Counted from the stretch's first letter, positions 27,936 to 38,299 are shown. The stretch is 64,000 nucleotides of DNA from Bacillus sp. Marseille-P3661 (GCF_900240995.1 NZ_LT965954.1:693042-757041), one strand, 5' to 3'. Numbers and translations: made by a program. Notes: generated by a model not told the origin, from the sequence alone.

Positions 27936-28712
27936 TTATTTTACATTGGTTGAAAATATTGGATTTCTTTTCTCAATAAATGCATTTAATCCTTCTTTGT
28001 GATTGGCAGTATGACGCATCTTTTTTTGCCCTAATTTCTCCATTTTTAATATCTCAATGAACTGTGCACGATTACTATCTACCATGATTTTCTTTGTTTT
28101 AATCATTGCTTCAATAGGTTTTTGAAGCCAAACAGCTGCTTTTCTGTGGGCTGCATCAACGGCGTGATCCATACAAACATCATCCACTAAGCCTAAGGCA
28201 TGTGCTTCATGTGCTGTAAGTCTCTTTCCTTCCCAAATAACTTGTTTTGTCTTTGTTTCCCCTAAACGTTGTTTTAATAAAAAATGGCCCCCACCATCTG
28301 GAATAAGACCGATATTAATAAAATTCATTGCTAAAATAGCTGATTGTTCAGCAATCACATGGTCTGCTACTAATGCTAAGCTAAACCCCAAACCTGCTGC
28401 TGATCCATGGACTGCACTTATAACAAGTTTCGGCATTGTATATAGCGTTAACATCATATCATTAATCAAATCCATTAAGCGATCAAAACTATCATCGTCT
28501 GTATTTATGAGCATCGCCTTAATATCTCCGCCAGCTGAAAAAGCCCTTCCGTCTCCTTGGATAATCAAAATATCAGCATCGCTACTAGCAATCTCCTTTA
28601 TTTTGTCATGCAACTCATGAATCATTTCACCATCCATAGCATTTAAACTATCTGGACGGCTCAGCTTAAGAGTAGCAATTCTCCCTTCAATCGATAACAA
28701 AACCCTATTCAT
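27936..28712 (-). CDS. yhaR: Enoyl-CoA hydratase/isomerase family protein (YhaR-like)
   Basis: The 258-residue crotonase-fold protein has oxyanion-hole segments GRAFSAGGDIKAM and HGSAAGLGFSLAL. Where classical hydratases have a catalytic Glu, the sequence reads GLIPDGGGHFLL, so the chemistry may be isomerisation or another crotonase reaction. The position corresponds to yhaR of B. subtilis. The substrate is unknown. Confidence 0.88.
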   Translation of the reverse strand: MNRVLLSIEGRIATLKLSRPDSLNAMDGEMIHELHDKIKEIASSDADILIIQGDGRAFSAGGDIKAMLINTDDDSFDRLMDLINDMMLTLYTMPKLVISAVHGSAAGLGFSLALVADHVIAEQSAILAMNFINIGLIPDGGGHFLLKQRLGETKTKQVIWEGKRLTAHEAHALGLVDDVCMDHAVDAAHRKAAVWLQKPIEAMIKTKKIMVDSNRAQFIEILKMEKLGQKKMRHTANHKEGLNAFIEKRNPIFSTNVK

Positions 28713-28803
28713 ACCCCACTCACTCCTTATAAAAGCAACGTGTAATTCTCTATTGTTTTATTCACTATAGAATTAAAAATCCCTTCATGTTCCCAAATAA
28801 AAA

Positions 28804-28838
28804 CCATGAAATTTGCCATTTAAGGCAAATTCCATGAT
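28804..28838 (-). terminator. terminator of hemZ
   Basis: ATTTGCC (28811-28817) pairs with GGCAAAT (28824-28830), extended by CATG pairs. A T-rich run follows on the minus strand. Confidence 0.82.
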
Positions 28839-30374
28839 CTAATTTAAAAATGTCTCATTTAACAATCTTAATTTTTCATTTGTATAATGCTCGAATCCAT
28901 CATTATATGATTTTGGGTCTTTAGCGTTAGCAAACCTTGTAATTTTTCTAGTTTGCGGATGGACAAACTTACTCGCTGCACCACAGCCAAGACCTAATAT
29001 AGTTTGTTGTTCTTCCATTATCATAATATTATATAGACTTTCTTGACCTTTAAGAGAGTAACCGACATTTTCTAGGTTACCCAAAATATTTTTTTGTCGA
29101 TATAGATAATAAGGTTCATAACCATGTTGTTTCGTCCAATGACTTGCACTTTCCATCATCAATGTTATTTCATCACGGTCTGCTACTTTATATTTTTGTT
29201 TATTTTGCGTCATTTCTGATGCACGTTTAAAAGAGAGTGTATGAACGGTTAATGATTCGGGCATCAGCTTAGCCGTTTCCTCCAATGTATATTGAAATTC
29301 ATCTAATCCCTCACCCGGTAATCCAATGATTAGATCCATATTAATATTGTTCATACCCATTTCACGGGCTAATTTAAATTTCTTAATTGTCTCTTCAACT
29401 GTGTGATGACGCCCTATCGCCTTTAATGTTTCCTGAATATACGACTGTGGGTTAATACTGATTCGATCAATATTCCATTTGTTTAAAACAGTCAATTTTT
29501 CAGGAGTTATTGTGTCAGGTCTTCCGGCTTCAACCGTTACTTCCCGTACATTTTTCATATTTGGAAACGATTCGTACATTTCTTCATAAAGCATGTCCAT
29601 TTCCTCTGCAGTGATACTTGTTGGAGTTCCACCACCAAAATAAACGGTTGTAATGTTAATTCCATTATCTTTTAACCATTTCCCAATTTCACGCATTTCA
29701 AAATGCAATCCACCCAAGAAAGAATTAACAGATCCTTGTCTGCCATTAATGGCATAAGCCGGAAATGTACAATACGCACACTTGGTTGGACAAAACGGAA
29801 TCCCGATGTAGACACTAACCTCATTTGCTAAGGAATATAAATCTGGTATAGCAGTCAACTGCCGATCCACAATATTTTGCATAAGCTCTATTTTTTCATC
29901 ATGAATCATATAATCTTTTCTAAGAGACTGATGCGCAGCTGCTTTTGATTCACCTGAATTTAACTTTTTATGCAACAGCTTTGTAGGACGAACACCCGTT
30001 AATGTGCCCCATTTCTGAATAATGCCGGTAAGTTCTTGTAATAGAGTTAAGTAGACATGGTTTACTGCATGTTTCATTTGTTTTCTTGCTTCTTTTGAGC
30101 CAGGAGGATATTCTACTTTCTTCTCATACATCGAAGTAAACTTTCTATTCGTGCTTAGCTCTAGTAATTTTCCTTTTATTTCAATATCATTTGTTACTTC
30201 TATTTCAAACGTAACCATAAGGTCAGGAATTTGTATCTCCTCATATTGAATTTCACATTCTTCAAAAAATAACTGTGAAATAATTTGAATATCTCGATGA
30301 AAAACTGAATCTATGTTGTTAACTTGAATAATCAATATAGTAGTCACCTTCTTCACTAAAGTACCAATTTCCAC
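28839..30374 (-). CDS. hemZ: HemZ: radical-SAM coproporphyrinogen dehydrogenase-like protein
   Basis: The 511-residue protein has an N-terminal extension of about 180 residues, then a radical SAM domain with CPTKCAYC (CxxxCxxC) and the GGGTPTSI motif. A HemN-type C-terminal part follows. Size and extension match B. subtilis HemZ. Because these bacteria use the coproporphyrin-dependent route (hemY and hemH at 5-7.4 kb), its real role may differ from oxygen-independent coproporphyrinogen oxidation. Confidence 0.9.
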   Translation of the reverse strand: MEIGTLVKKVTTILIIQVNNIDSVFHRDIQIISQLFFEECEIQYEEIQIPDLMVTFEIEVTNDIEIKGKLLELSTNRKFTSMYEKKVEYPPGSKEARKQMKHAVNHVYLTLLQELTGIIQKWGTLTGVRPTKLLHKKLNSGESKAAAHQSLRKDYMIHDEKIELMQNIVDRQLTAIPDLYSLANEVSVYIGIPFCPTKCAYCTFPAYAINGRQGSVNSFLGGLHFEMREIGKWLKDNGINITTVYFGGGTPTSITAEEMDMLYEEMYESFPNMKNVREVTVEAGRPDTITPEKLTVLNKWNIDRISINPQSYIQETLKAIGRHHTVEETIKKFKLAREMGMNNINMDLIIGLPGEGLDEFQYTLEETAKLMPESLTVHTLSFKRASEMTQNKQKYKVADRDEITLMMESASHWTKQHGYEPYYLYRQKNILGNLENVGYSLKGQESLYNIMIMEEQQTILGLGCGAASKFVHPQTRKITRFANAKDPKSYNDGFEHYTNEKLRLLNETFLN

Positions 30375-30486
30375 TCTTTAAAGTGTACTTAACAATAGGA
30401 AGTTGGTCAAATGAATATAATCGTTCGTTATTGTTTGCGAATTGCACTTATTTTAAATAAGAATTTCCGAATACATCGCACATACG

Positions 30487-30515
30487 AAAAGACCAAATCA
30501 AAGATTTGGTCTTTT
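30487..30515 (-). terminator. terminator of the HAD gene
   Basis: AAAAGACCAAATC pairs perfectly with GATTTGGTCTTTT over a 3-nt loop, about 40 nt beyond the stop. Confidence 0.85.
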
Positions 30516-30555
30516 AAATTTGTGACTTTTATAAATAGGCTATTTAATCACATCA

Positions 30556-31416
30556 TTATTTATTTATTTCTCGTAAAAAAGTAACTCTTTGCTGTTTTCG
30601 GAAATGTTCCTTAACCATATAAGAAACCCCATTTTGATTATTAGAACGTGTAACCCAATCTGCAGCCTTTTTCACCGCAAAAGGCGAATTCCACATAGCA
30701 ACCCCAAGCCCTGCTTTTTCTAGCATCGGGATATCATTTATCGAATCAGCAATTACAACTGTTTCAGACATCGGAATTCCTAGATGCTGACCTAATTGTC
30801 TTAAGCCTTGTTCTTTTGAAACATTAGCAGGCATAATATCCAACATTAACTCCCCACTAACAATCACATTTACTTCAGGAAATGACTTTATAATTAATTC
30901 TTTAACCTCTTTAAGTTCTTCCTCATCTGAAAAATATACTTCAATTTTAGGTGCAGACATCGGAAAATCAACAAGTTGGTCACTTAAATTATCAACAAAC
31001 TGGATCGGATAAAATAATGGATCATTCGAACCTAATATAGCCTTTGTCATTAAATTTCCTTTTTGTTTCACACGATTCCCTAGTGAATAGCGTTCGTGTA
31101 AAAGACGAATAGAACATTTAAATGTTTCAAGTACTTGGACAATATTAAATGTACATTCTTCAGATATCCGTTTCTCATATAATGGTTCTTCAAGGTCCTT
31201 AGCAATAAACGCACCACTGTGGCTAATGATATAACTATCTAATTTTAAAGCCTTAGCAACTTTATTTGCGGACATAAAGTTACGTCCTGTTACCAACGTT
31301 ACATATACATCCTTTTCTTGTACATATTGTATGGCTTGCTTCGTTTCTTTTGTAAGCTTTCCATTTGATTTTAGCAAAGTTCCATCAATATTGATGGCTA
31401 ATAATTTATACATCAT
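30556..31416 (-). CDS. Cof-type HAD-superfamily phosphatase
   Basis: The 286-residue protein has HAD motif I altered to INIDGTLL at the N-terminus: the usual nucleophile Asp of DxDGTL appears as N-I-D, so only the second Asp is kept. Motif II is VTGRNF and motif IV VIADSINDIPML. A C2 cap lies between. Cof-type members dephosphorylate sugar phosphates or FMN. The lost first Asp makes catalysis doubtful and should be compared with YhaX-type relatives. Confidence 0.85.
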   Translation of the reverse strand: MMYKLLAINIDGTLLKSNGKLTKETKQAIQYVQEKDVYVTLVTGRNFMSANKVAKALKLDSYIISHSGAFIAKDLEEPLYEKRISEECTFNIVQVLETFKCSIRLLHERYSLGNRVKQKGNLMTKAILGSNDPLFYPIQFVDNLSDQLVDFPMSAPKIEVYFSDEEELKEVKELIIKSFPEVNVIVSGELMLDIMPANVSKEQGLRQLGQHLGIPMSETVVIADSINDIPMLEKAGLGVAMWNSPFAVKKAADWVTRSNNQNGVSYMVKEHFRKQQRVTFLREINK

Positions 31417-31572
31417 GTTGCTCCCCCTTGCCGCTTGTTTAACTAATCCACTTCTTAAGATAAACTATGAAAAAAGGGATTAGCTTAGAACCTAATTCGG
31501 CATGTAGGTTACAACAAATCACCATAAAATCTCTACTTTTGACCTAGGTAACAAATTATTATTTCCTTCCTA

Positions 31573-31690
31573 GAGTAGAACATAAGGAGCAAGCGCCCTG
31601 CTTAGCCCCGAGAGGCTGGGCTCTGAAGCTAGAATACACTACTGTTGCTAAGATATTCACATCATTTGCCATTTTATAAATTCCTAAGCC
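31573..31690. repeat. dispersed GC-rich repeat, short copy
   Basis: GCAAGCGCCC, GCTTAGCCCCG and CTGAAGCTAGAATACACTACTGTT repeat the ends of the element at 21330-21600, including the CATTTGCCATTTTATAAATTCC tail. The centre present in the longer copy is missing. Confidence 0.75.
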
Positions 31691-31694
31691 ATAA

Positions 31695-31725
31695 AAAAAA
31701 CAGCATTTTAAAAAATACTGTTTTA
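31695..31725 (-). terminator. terminator of yheA
   Basis: AAAACAG and CTGTTTT with flanking A/T pairs form a stem, with a long T run on the minus strand just after the yheA stop. Confidence 0.75.
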
Positions 31726-31732
31726 ATGACAA

Positions 31733-32092
31733 CTATTGCTGTGGGTCTTCGGGTACACCATATAGCTCTTCAAGTGGTTTCATAATGATTTTATTGATGT
31801 CGTTTATTATTACTGACATGCGTTGTTCAACTTCCATTAATTTAGAAATGGTATCATGCTGCTGAATTAAATTAAATTGTTGTTGTGCTTTTTGAACTTC
31901 TTCCTCTGTAATTTCTTGACCCATCATTTGTTTTTGTTGAAGTTGTAGTTGCGTATCCCTAAAACTGTCAAATAAACGTTTTGATGATGCGTCACTATTA
32001 ATTTGATCATATAGACTTTTTAATTGCTTAAAATCTTCACTTTCTTTTAAAGCCTGTTCTAAGTTATATGCCACATCGTAAATATTTGCCAT
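31733..32092 (-). CDS. yheA: YheA: YlbF/YmcA-family protein
   Basis: The 119-residue, all-helical protein carries the YlbF/YmcA signature (YNLEQALKESEDFKQLKSLYDQI...SKRLFDSFRD) and a Gln/Glu-rich centre. Relatives YlbF, YmcA and YaaT form a complex affecting RNase Y; YheA itself has no established role. It lies downstream of yheB in the same direction, about 100 nt away. Confidence 0.9.
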   Translation of the reverse strand: MANIYDVAYNLEQALKESEDFKQLKSLYDQINSDASSKRLFDSFRDTQLQLQQKQMMGQEITEEEVQKAQQQFNLIQQHDTISKLMEVEQRMSVIINDINKIIMKPLEELYGVPEDPQQ

Positions 32093-32191
32093 TAAGAACC
32101 CTCCGTATTATTAATTCAAATTTGTAATTTAGACTCCATCAACATTAACTAACTATTGAGAAGACTCCGGTACATCATATCAAATATAGTG

Positions 32192-33328
32192 CTATTGAAC
32201 AAAGAATATGAGTAATCCTTGAACAATTCCGATTAATCCTCCTAGTAAAGCACCAAGATAAGTAATCATTTTGAATTCCCTTTTTGAAATCATAAGTACC
32301 ATATCTTCTAGACGGGAAACAGAAAATCCTTCAACTTGTTTTTGAACGATTTCGGCTAAATGTAATTTTTTCATCATTTCATCAATACGATTTGCGATGA
32401 AATCCCCAATAACTTCAACTAACTTAGGAACCCAGTCATTTAGTATTTGTTGTTTATATGTAGCAGTTAAATCGCCAAGTGAAGATTGCAGCCATTTTTT
32501 GTATGGAATTTGGTTTGTAATTTGTTCCTGCAAAAAGGTTACTAATGAATCCCGGCCGAACTTTTCTTCAATATCTTCAACTTTCCAATCCTTTACCTTA
32601 TCCCACTCTTTATTTATCAGTTGCGTAAGCATTTGATGTGTGCCACCATGACTAAGAAATCTCACCAATTCAGGTTGAACAGAGTTTGCAATGGAATCAT
32701 TACTTAAAAACATTTTCACCATATTCCCAAGCGATCCCAAATTTCGGATGAAATCATCTATCATTTTAACTAATCTTTTTCTACCTTCGTCACTCTCGAA
32801 GTAAGCTATTCCCTTTTCTAATATGTAATCAGCAAATTCAGGAATTTTATCATCAATTTTCACTAACCAAGCTTGCGGAAAAGTTTCTCTTAGTGTTTTT
32901 TGGCGTGCTTGTCCAATTAATTGTTCATATTTATCCTTAATAATAGCATGCAATTTATCCCTTGTTTTCACATCTAAGTCTGTGATGCCAAACTGTTCGC
33001 CCCACTGCGCGATCGTTTTATCATTATCCATCAGCCGAATAACTTCACCTTGAACCCATGCTACCATCTCTTTCGTAAATACCGGGTCTTTAAATTTACT
33101 CTTTATTCCTTCTGCCGTTAATAAATGCTCGACTACCATTCGTCCCATTTGAACTGCTAGCTCTTCACGACGTTTAGGTATCAACCCAGGAGTAAATGGC
33201 AATCTTTTGCCAGCAAAGTAAATTGGCTTATGCGGTCTAAATAACATTTTAATCGCTAAGTGATTCGTAAAGCCGCCAATTCCTGCACCTATGATCATCA
33301 TAAATAAAATCATACTAAAAACTTCCAT
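32192..33328 (-). CDS. yheB: YheB: DUF445 membrane protein
   Basis: The 378-residue protein has an N-terminal membrane span followed by the conserved [18 protein letters not shown]-type block of DUF445. A large helical extracytoplasmic or cytosolic part follows, with a C-terminal span ([21 protein letters not shown]). Size and neighbour yheA match B. subtilis YheB. Its role is unknown. It is divergent from the ATP-grasp cluster. Confidence 0.9.
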   Translation of the reverse strand: MEVFSMILFMMIIGAGIGGFTNHLAIKMLFRPHKPIYFAGKRLPFTPGLIPKRREELAVQMGRMVVEHLLTAEGIKSKFKDPVFTKEMVAWVQGEVIRLMDNDKTIAQWGEQFGITDLDVKTRDKLHAIIKDKYEQLIGQARQKTLRETFPQAWLVKIDDKIPEFADYILEKGIAYFESDEGRKRLVKMIDDFIRNLGSLGNMVKMFLSNDSIANSVQPELVRFLSHGGTHQMLTQLINKEWDKVKDWKVEDIEEKFGRDSLVTFLQEQITNQIPYKKWLQSSLGDLTATYKQQILNDWVPKLVEVIGDFIANRIDEMMKKLHLAEIVQKQVEGFSVSRLEDMVLMISKREFKMITYLGALLGGLIGIVQGLLIFFVQ

Positions 33329-33440
33329 CCATTTATCAACCTTCCTACGCTAATTCCTCACATCCGACAATCAAAGCTCATATTATACGATATCAGCAAA
33401 TGCCTAGATTTGTAGCAGGTGTCCATTGTGAGGGTTCTAA

Positions 33441-34811
33441 ATGAAAAAAATATTTAAAATTAATATTTATCCAATTGAAGAAAACAAAAATAAAAATACA
33501 CCTCTTATTATAATTAGTTCTGAACTGATGAAGCAAACTGGTGTAAGGATAGGCCAAAAGGTAACACTTCAATGTGGCAAGAATCATTTAATTTGTTCAA
33601 TAGCCGATACTACGTCAGAAACCGATTTAATATTATATTGTTCAAAGAACGTATTTGAGAGCTTTTACCTCCCTGTAATGTCTACGAAACTACAATTATC
33701 AATTGAAAAAAATGATAATGCGTGGGAGTTAGGACCATTTATCGGTATTGTGACAGACCAAATTTATAAGGAGCATTTTGGCTCTATTCACTCTTTTATT
33801 GAAGAATTACAGCATTACTCGTATCAAAACTATATATATTTATATGTGTTTAATTATATAAATTATCATAATCATTATGTAACAGGATATTACTTTGATT
33901 CCGGTAGCTCTAGTTGGGTTCACTCGTCCCTGCCTACACCTAGCGTTGTTCACAATCGCATCCATTCTAGAATAAAAGAACGAGCGGATAAAACAAAGAA
34001 CTTTTTTAAAACACTCTCACAACACAATATACCCTATTTCAATGAACGCTTTTTAAATAAATGGGAGGTTTACGAGTTTCTATCTAGACAAGAACAACTT
34101 ACACCTTATTTACCTGACACAAGATTGTTAAATGGGCGTTTTTCACTAGAAGAAATGCTGTTTACACATTCCACTTTATTTTTAAAGCCAGTACATGGTA
34201 GTCAAGGTAAAAATATTTTTAAAATACGAAATGACAACGATAACTATAGTCTGGACTATACAACCTTTTCAGGCGAAATCGAAAAACAGTACCCTTCTAT
34301 CATATCACTTTATGAAGCCATTAGACCAAGATTACAAAAACAACGATATATCGTTCAACAAGGATTGCAATTGCTTACGTATCAGGATCGCCCGCTTGAT
34401 TTCCGCTTACTTTGTCATCGACAACCGGATAATAACTGGAGTGTAACCTCTGCAATAGCGCGAGTTTCTTCTCAAGCTGAATTTGTATCAAATTTAGCAA
34501 GAGGTGGCGAATTACTTAAAATCAATACAGTACTACAAAATCACTTTGAAGGAACTACGTTAAATCAAATTAAACGACTTTTGTTTGAAATCGCCACTGA
34601 AACAGCTACCTCCATCCACCAATTATCGGATGGTATCTATGGTGAATTAGGGATTGATCTAGCTATTGACCATAAGGGTAAACCTTGGATCATTGAGGTT
34701 AATACAAAGCCTTCTAAAAACCAAGACCCAAGTGGATTCTCCCCTAAAATTAGACCATCGGCGAAAGCTATTATAGAGTATTGTTCACATCTTGCCAACT
34801 GGCAACTATAA
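33441..34811 (+). CDS. yheD: YheD-like ATP-grasp protein (first of four)
   Basis: The 456-residue protein has an N-terminal beta-rich domain of about 180 residues. An ATP-grasp domain follows, with LFLKPVHGSQGKNIFKIR (ATP-binding Lys and Gly loop), RLLCHRQ and a metal-binding GIDLAIDHKGKPWIIEVNTKPS near the C-terminus. YheC/YheD proteins are endospore coat-associated in B. subtilis; their ligase reaction is unknown. GAGGG precedes the ATG. It starts a run of four same-family genes. Confidence 0.88.
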   Translation: MKKIFKINIYPIEENKNKNTPLIIISSELMKQTGVRIGQKVTLQCGKNHLICSIADTTSETDLILYCSKNVFESFYLPVMSTKLQLSIEKNDNAWELGPFIGIVTDQIYKEHFGSIHSFIEELQHYSYQNYIYLYVFNYINYHNHYVTGYYFDSGSSSWVHSSLPTPSVVHNRIHSRIKERADKTKNFFKTLSQHNIPYFNERFLNKWEVYEFLSRQEQLTPYLPDTRLLNGRFSLEEMLFTHSTLFLKPVHGSQGKNIFKIRNDNDNYSLDYTTFSGEIEKQYPSIISLYEAIRPRLQKQRYIVQQGLQLLTYQDRPLDFRLLCHRQPDNNWSVTSAIARVSSQAEFVSNLARGGELLKINTVLQNHFEGTTLNQIKRLLFEIATETATSIHQLSDGIYGELGIDLAIDHKGKPWIIEVNTKPSKNQDPSGFSPKIRPSAKAIIEYCSHLANWQL

Positions 34812-34823
34812 GGAGGTACCACA

Positions 34824-35909
34824 ATGATATCATTTGGATTATTAACATTAAATACAAAAGTTGAGCATTTATATTTTACTGAACTTGCCAGAAAAGCGGC
34901 GAAACATTCTATGAACGTGTTTCGCTTTTCACCTGAACACATCAATCCAAAGACAGAACAAGTTCATGGCGAAAAATTCAACTCAAAGACAGGCAGTTGG
35001 GAAAAAGCTATTTATCCAATTCCTCAATGCTTATATGACCGCTGCTTTTATCCAACAAAAGAACAGCAAAAAAAGTATTACCCTATCATCAATTGGTTAA
35101 AAAATCGACCCGACCTTACATTTATTGGCCATGGTTTACCTAACAAATGGAGCATATATGAAGTACTATCTTCAGACCCACTATTAACCTATTACATTCC
35201 TAAGACAAGAAAAGTAAACAGTGTTGATGACATTTTCCACTACTTAAAGAAACATAAAAAAGCTCTTCTTAAACCTGAAAATGGCTCACAAGGTAAAGGC
35301 ATTATAGCGTTAACTCATTTAAATGAATCGATCGAGTTACATTCTCAACAGAATAATAAAAATGTAAACAAAGTCTTCGCCAACAAAGCACCTTTATATC
35401 AATGGCTTAAAAAATTGATTTCATCTCACTCCTACCTAATGCAACCGTTTTTAGCTTTACAAGATTCTGATGGTCATGCCTTTGATATCCGTGTTTTAGT
35501 ACAGAAAAAACCTAACAATCAATGGGCTGAAATCGGACGTGGCATTCGAAAAGGTGGACCTGGTAGTATTATTTCCAACCTACATGGCGGAGGTTCTATT
35601 TGTTCCTACAAAGACTGGATTAAACAGATAGAACCCCATCAGCGAGTATTAATTGAAGATGAATTAAGGACGATTATAACAAGTTTACCTGCTAGTCTTG
35701 AAAAAAAGTTTGGTCCATTATTTGAAATTGGAATTGATATAGGGGTTGCAACAGACGGAACAGTATGGGTACTAGACGCGAACTCTAAACCTGGATATAA
35801 GACGATCCTTCAATCCAACCCCTCCGTCGAAAACCACTTATATGAGGCACCGCTACTTTATTGTAAAAATCTAGTACTGCAAAGGAGTGCTTCTGATGGA
35901 ATTATATGA
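34824..35909 (+). CDS. yheC: YheC-like ATP-grasp protein (second of four)
   Basis: The 361-residue short form has a brief N-terminal part and an ATP-grasp core: ALLKPENGSQGKGIIALT, FDIRVLVQKK and GIDIGVATDGTVWVLDANSKPG. It follows the first gene by 12 nt with an AGGAGGT site, and its last 14 nt overlap the next gene. Size fits B. subtilis YheC (363). Confidence 0.88.
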   Translation: MISFGLLTLNTKVEHLYFTELARKAAKHSMNVFRFSPEHINPKTEQVHGEKFNSKTGSWEKAIYPIPQCLYDRCFYPTKEQQKKYYPIINWLKNRPDLTFIGHGLPNKWSIYEVLSSDPLLTYYIPKTRKVNSVDDIFHYLKKHKKALLKPENGSQGKGIIALTHLNESIELHSQQNNKNVNKVFANKAPLYQWLKKLISSHSYLMQPFLALQDSDGHAFDIRVLVQKKPNNQWAEIGRGIRKGGPGSIISNLHGGGSICSYKDWIKQIEPHQRVLIEDELRTIITSLPASLEKKFGPLFEIGIDIGVATDGTVWVLDANSKPGYKTILQSNPSVENHLYEAPLLYCKNLVLQRSASDGII

Positions 35910-37260
35910 TCTACAGGAAATCTTTGATGTCGAAGAAACCATTTATTTACCCGAACCATTATTTTCAAGTTCGAGGGTTTTCAATAATATTTCGTTTGGT
36001 ACCGAAATTTGTAGTTGCAAAATCAAAGTATCTAAAAAGCTAAGTACCATATCCATCTCACATGACATTTGGAATTCACTAAAAATCCCCTATAGGAGCA
36101 AGGTTCATGTCATTCCAAATGAAGATACCCTTCATATCGGACCGCTAGTAGGTATTTTTACTGCTGGCTTTACAGGTTCACTATTAAGGCCTATTGGGGA
36201 CAGATCGTTATTTTTCGCAAAAATCCTTGCTGCTGAAAAAAAGGTAGGCGCTTATACATTTGTTTTTGGCGCGAATCATATTAACTGGGAAGATGGAAAA
36301 ATTAACGGCTATTTTCATACCAATCAAGGCTGGCAGCAAATAGAGGTTCCTTTTCCTAATGTAGTGTATGACCGGTTACCAAATCGAAAGACTGAAAATC
36401 ATGTAATCTTACAAGATATTAAAAAGCGGCTACAAACTGATTATTTAATTCCTTGGTTTAATCCCGGTTTCTTTAATAAGTGGGAAATACATCAGTTATT
36501 TAGTGCCAATGATGTTAAAGAATTTTTGCCGGAAACAGTTGCACATCCTTCGCTTAACGATTTAAAAGAACTTTTAAATAAATATCCAAGCATTTATATT
36601 AAACCGATTAACGGTAGTTTGGGACTAGGAATTTATCAGATCATTCGTTCAAAAGATTCAGATGACGGGTATTATTGTAGGTTTAGAACCGATGAAAAAA
36701 ATCATCTGCGGAAATATAATACAATAGAAAGCTTATACCATCACCTTTTTAGGGTGGACCGCCTTGAAAATTATCTTGCTCAACAAGGAGTTCAATTAAT
36801 ACGTTGCGACGGAAAACCGATTGATTTCCGTATTCATACAAATAAGGATGATGAAGGCAAGTGGAAAATGAGTGCCATAGCTGCTAAAATTGCTGGGACT
36901 GGCAGCGTTACAACCCACTTAAAAAGCGGCGGGATAGTAAAAACTATCGATGAGATTTCTAAGATTGTTTCATTGCCCGTTGACATCCTTAAGCAGTTAG
37001 AAAACTGCGTCCTTTCCATGAGCAGTGTACTTGAACAACAAATGAATGGTACCATTGGTGAAATTGGATTCGATATTGGGATTGATAAAAATAATGATAT
37101 TTGGCTGTTTGAAGCAAATTCAAAACCAGGACGGTCTATTTTTAAAAACCCGAAACTAAGGGAATATGAACAGCTTTCTAGAAGTTTACCAATCTCTTTT
37201 GCCGTCTTTTTAACCAAAAAGGCTATCTATGAGCCTGGAGTGCTTTTTAATGAAAATTAA
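35896..37260 (+). CDS. YheD-like ATP-grasp protein (third of four)
   Basis: The protein of about 454 residues has the long form with an N-terminal domain and an ATP-grasp core (IYIKPINGSLGLGIYQI, DFRIHTNKDD, GFDIGIDKNNDIWLFEANSKPG). The start is the ATG 8 nt after AAAGGAG; it overlaps the previous stop by 14 nt, and its own stop overlaps the next gene. It looks like a duplicate of the first gene, but the two differ widely in sequence, so the duplication is old. Confidence 0.85.
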   Translation: MELYDLQEIFDVEETIYLPEPLFSSSRVFNNISFGTEICSCKIKVSKKLSTISISHDIWNSLKIPYRSKVHVIPNEDTLHIGPLVGIFTAGFTGSLLRPIGDRSLFFAKILAAEKKVGAYTFVFGANHINWEDGKINGYFHTNQGWQQIEVPFPNVVYDRLPNRKTENHVILQDIKKRLQTDYLIPWFNPGFFNKWEIHQLFSANDVKEFLPETVAHPSLNDLKELLNKYPSIYIKPINGSLGLGIYQIIRSKDSDDGYYCRFRTDEKNHLRKYNTIESLYHHLFRVDRLENYLAQQGVQLIRCDGKPIDFRIHTNKDDEGKWKMSAIAAKIAGTGSVTTHLKSGGIVKTIDEISKIVSLPVDILKQLENCVLSMSSVLEQQMNGTIGEIGFDIGIDKNNDIWLFEANSKPGRSIFKNPKLREYEQLSRSLPISFAVFLTKKAIYEPGVLFNEN

Positions 37261-38293
37261 TAATAAGATCCCCAAACCTATTATTGGGATTTTAACAACT
37301 ACTGGAAAGTATTCTCCTATTTCAGGTAATTTCAAATTGTTCAGACGGATAGCAACATTGCTTGCTCATGAAGGTGGTCTTGCAATTATAATTACTCCCG
37401 AATCGATAGTAGATAATCGAATTAAATATGCTTTCTTCTATAGTCAAGAAAAACAAGGGTGGATGAAAATAGTTCATCCACCCTTACCTACCATTATTTA
37501 TAATCGACTGCCCTATCGAAACCTCGAAAAAACTGAAAGCTTTCATAATTTGGTGCATTGGTGTCAAAAAAATTCTATTAAACTATTCAATCCTAGTTTT
37601 TTCACAAAATGGGATATCTATACAGCTCTGGCCAAAGATCACCAACTTATTCCTCATCTACCGTATACGGAAATTCTTTTTACTGAAACACAATTAGAAC
37701 AATTTCTACAACACTATAAATCGGTTTATATTAAGCCTAATGATGGAAGTAGGGGTAATGGCATTTTTGTGCTATCACAAAATCGAAATGGAATTTTTTT
37801 AAAAGACCACCAAGTAAACAAACACTTTAAAACAGTTGAACTACTTTGGAAAGAGTATATTTCAGAGCGCATTCATGAGAATGGATATATCATTCAGGAG
37901 CAGATACCTTTAATGAAAGTTAATGAGAGATCATTTGACTTTAGGCTCTGGGCTCATAAGGTAAACAAACGTTGGATCCTATCAGGGGTTGGAATTAGAC
38001 AAAGTAAGACTGGTGGTATTACAACCCATGTACTAAAAGGTGGAAATGTATTAAATTTTGATGACGTTGCAACAAGTGCTGATAAAATTAGTTTAACTAG
38101 CCTAATGGCTTTATCAGGCGAACAATTAGAACAGGTCTTTGGCAATGTTAGAGAGTTTTCAATGGACATTGGAAAATCTAGCGATAACAATTTTTATATT
38201 TTTGAAGTTAACGCTAAACCCATGACGTTTGATGAATCAGAAATTTATAATAACGGTTTGAAAAATCTTGTGCAAATTTTTTTAGAATCATAA
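37250..38293 (+). CDS. YheC-like ATP-grasp protein (fourth of four)
   Basis: The protein of about 347 residues has the short form with ATP-grasp blocks VYIKPNDGSRGNGIFVLS, DFRLWAHK and FSMDIGKSSDNNFYIFEVNAKPM. The GxD of the metal-binding loop is less regular than in the other three. The ATG at 37250 follows TGGAG and overlaps the previous stop by 11 nt, so translation is coupled. A terminator closes the operon. Confidence 0.85.
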   Translation: MKINNKIPKPIIGILTTTGKYSPISGNFKLFRRIATLLAHEGGLAIIITPESIVDNRIKYAFFYSQEKQGWMKIVHPPLPTIIYNRLPYRNLEKTESFHNLVHWCQKNSIKLFNPSFFTKWDIYTALAKDHQLIPHLPYTEILFTETQLEQFLQHYKSVYIKPNDGSRGNGIFVLSQNRNGIFLKDHQVNKHFKTVELLWKEYISERIHENGYIIQEQIPLMKVNERSFDFRLWAHKVNKRWILSGVGIRQSKTGGITTHVLKGGNVLNFDDVATSADKISLTSLMALSGEQLEQVFGNVREFSMDIGKSSDNNFYIFEVNAKPMTFDESEIYNNGLKNLVQIFLES

Positions 38294-38299
38294 TCCATT

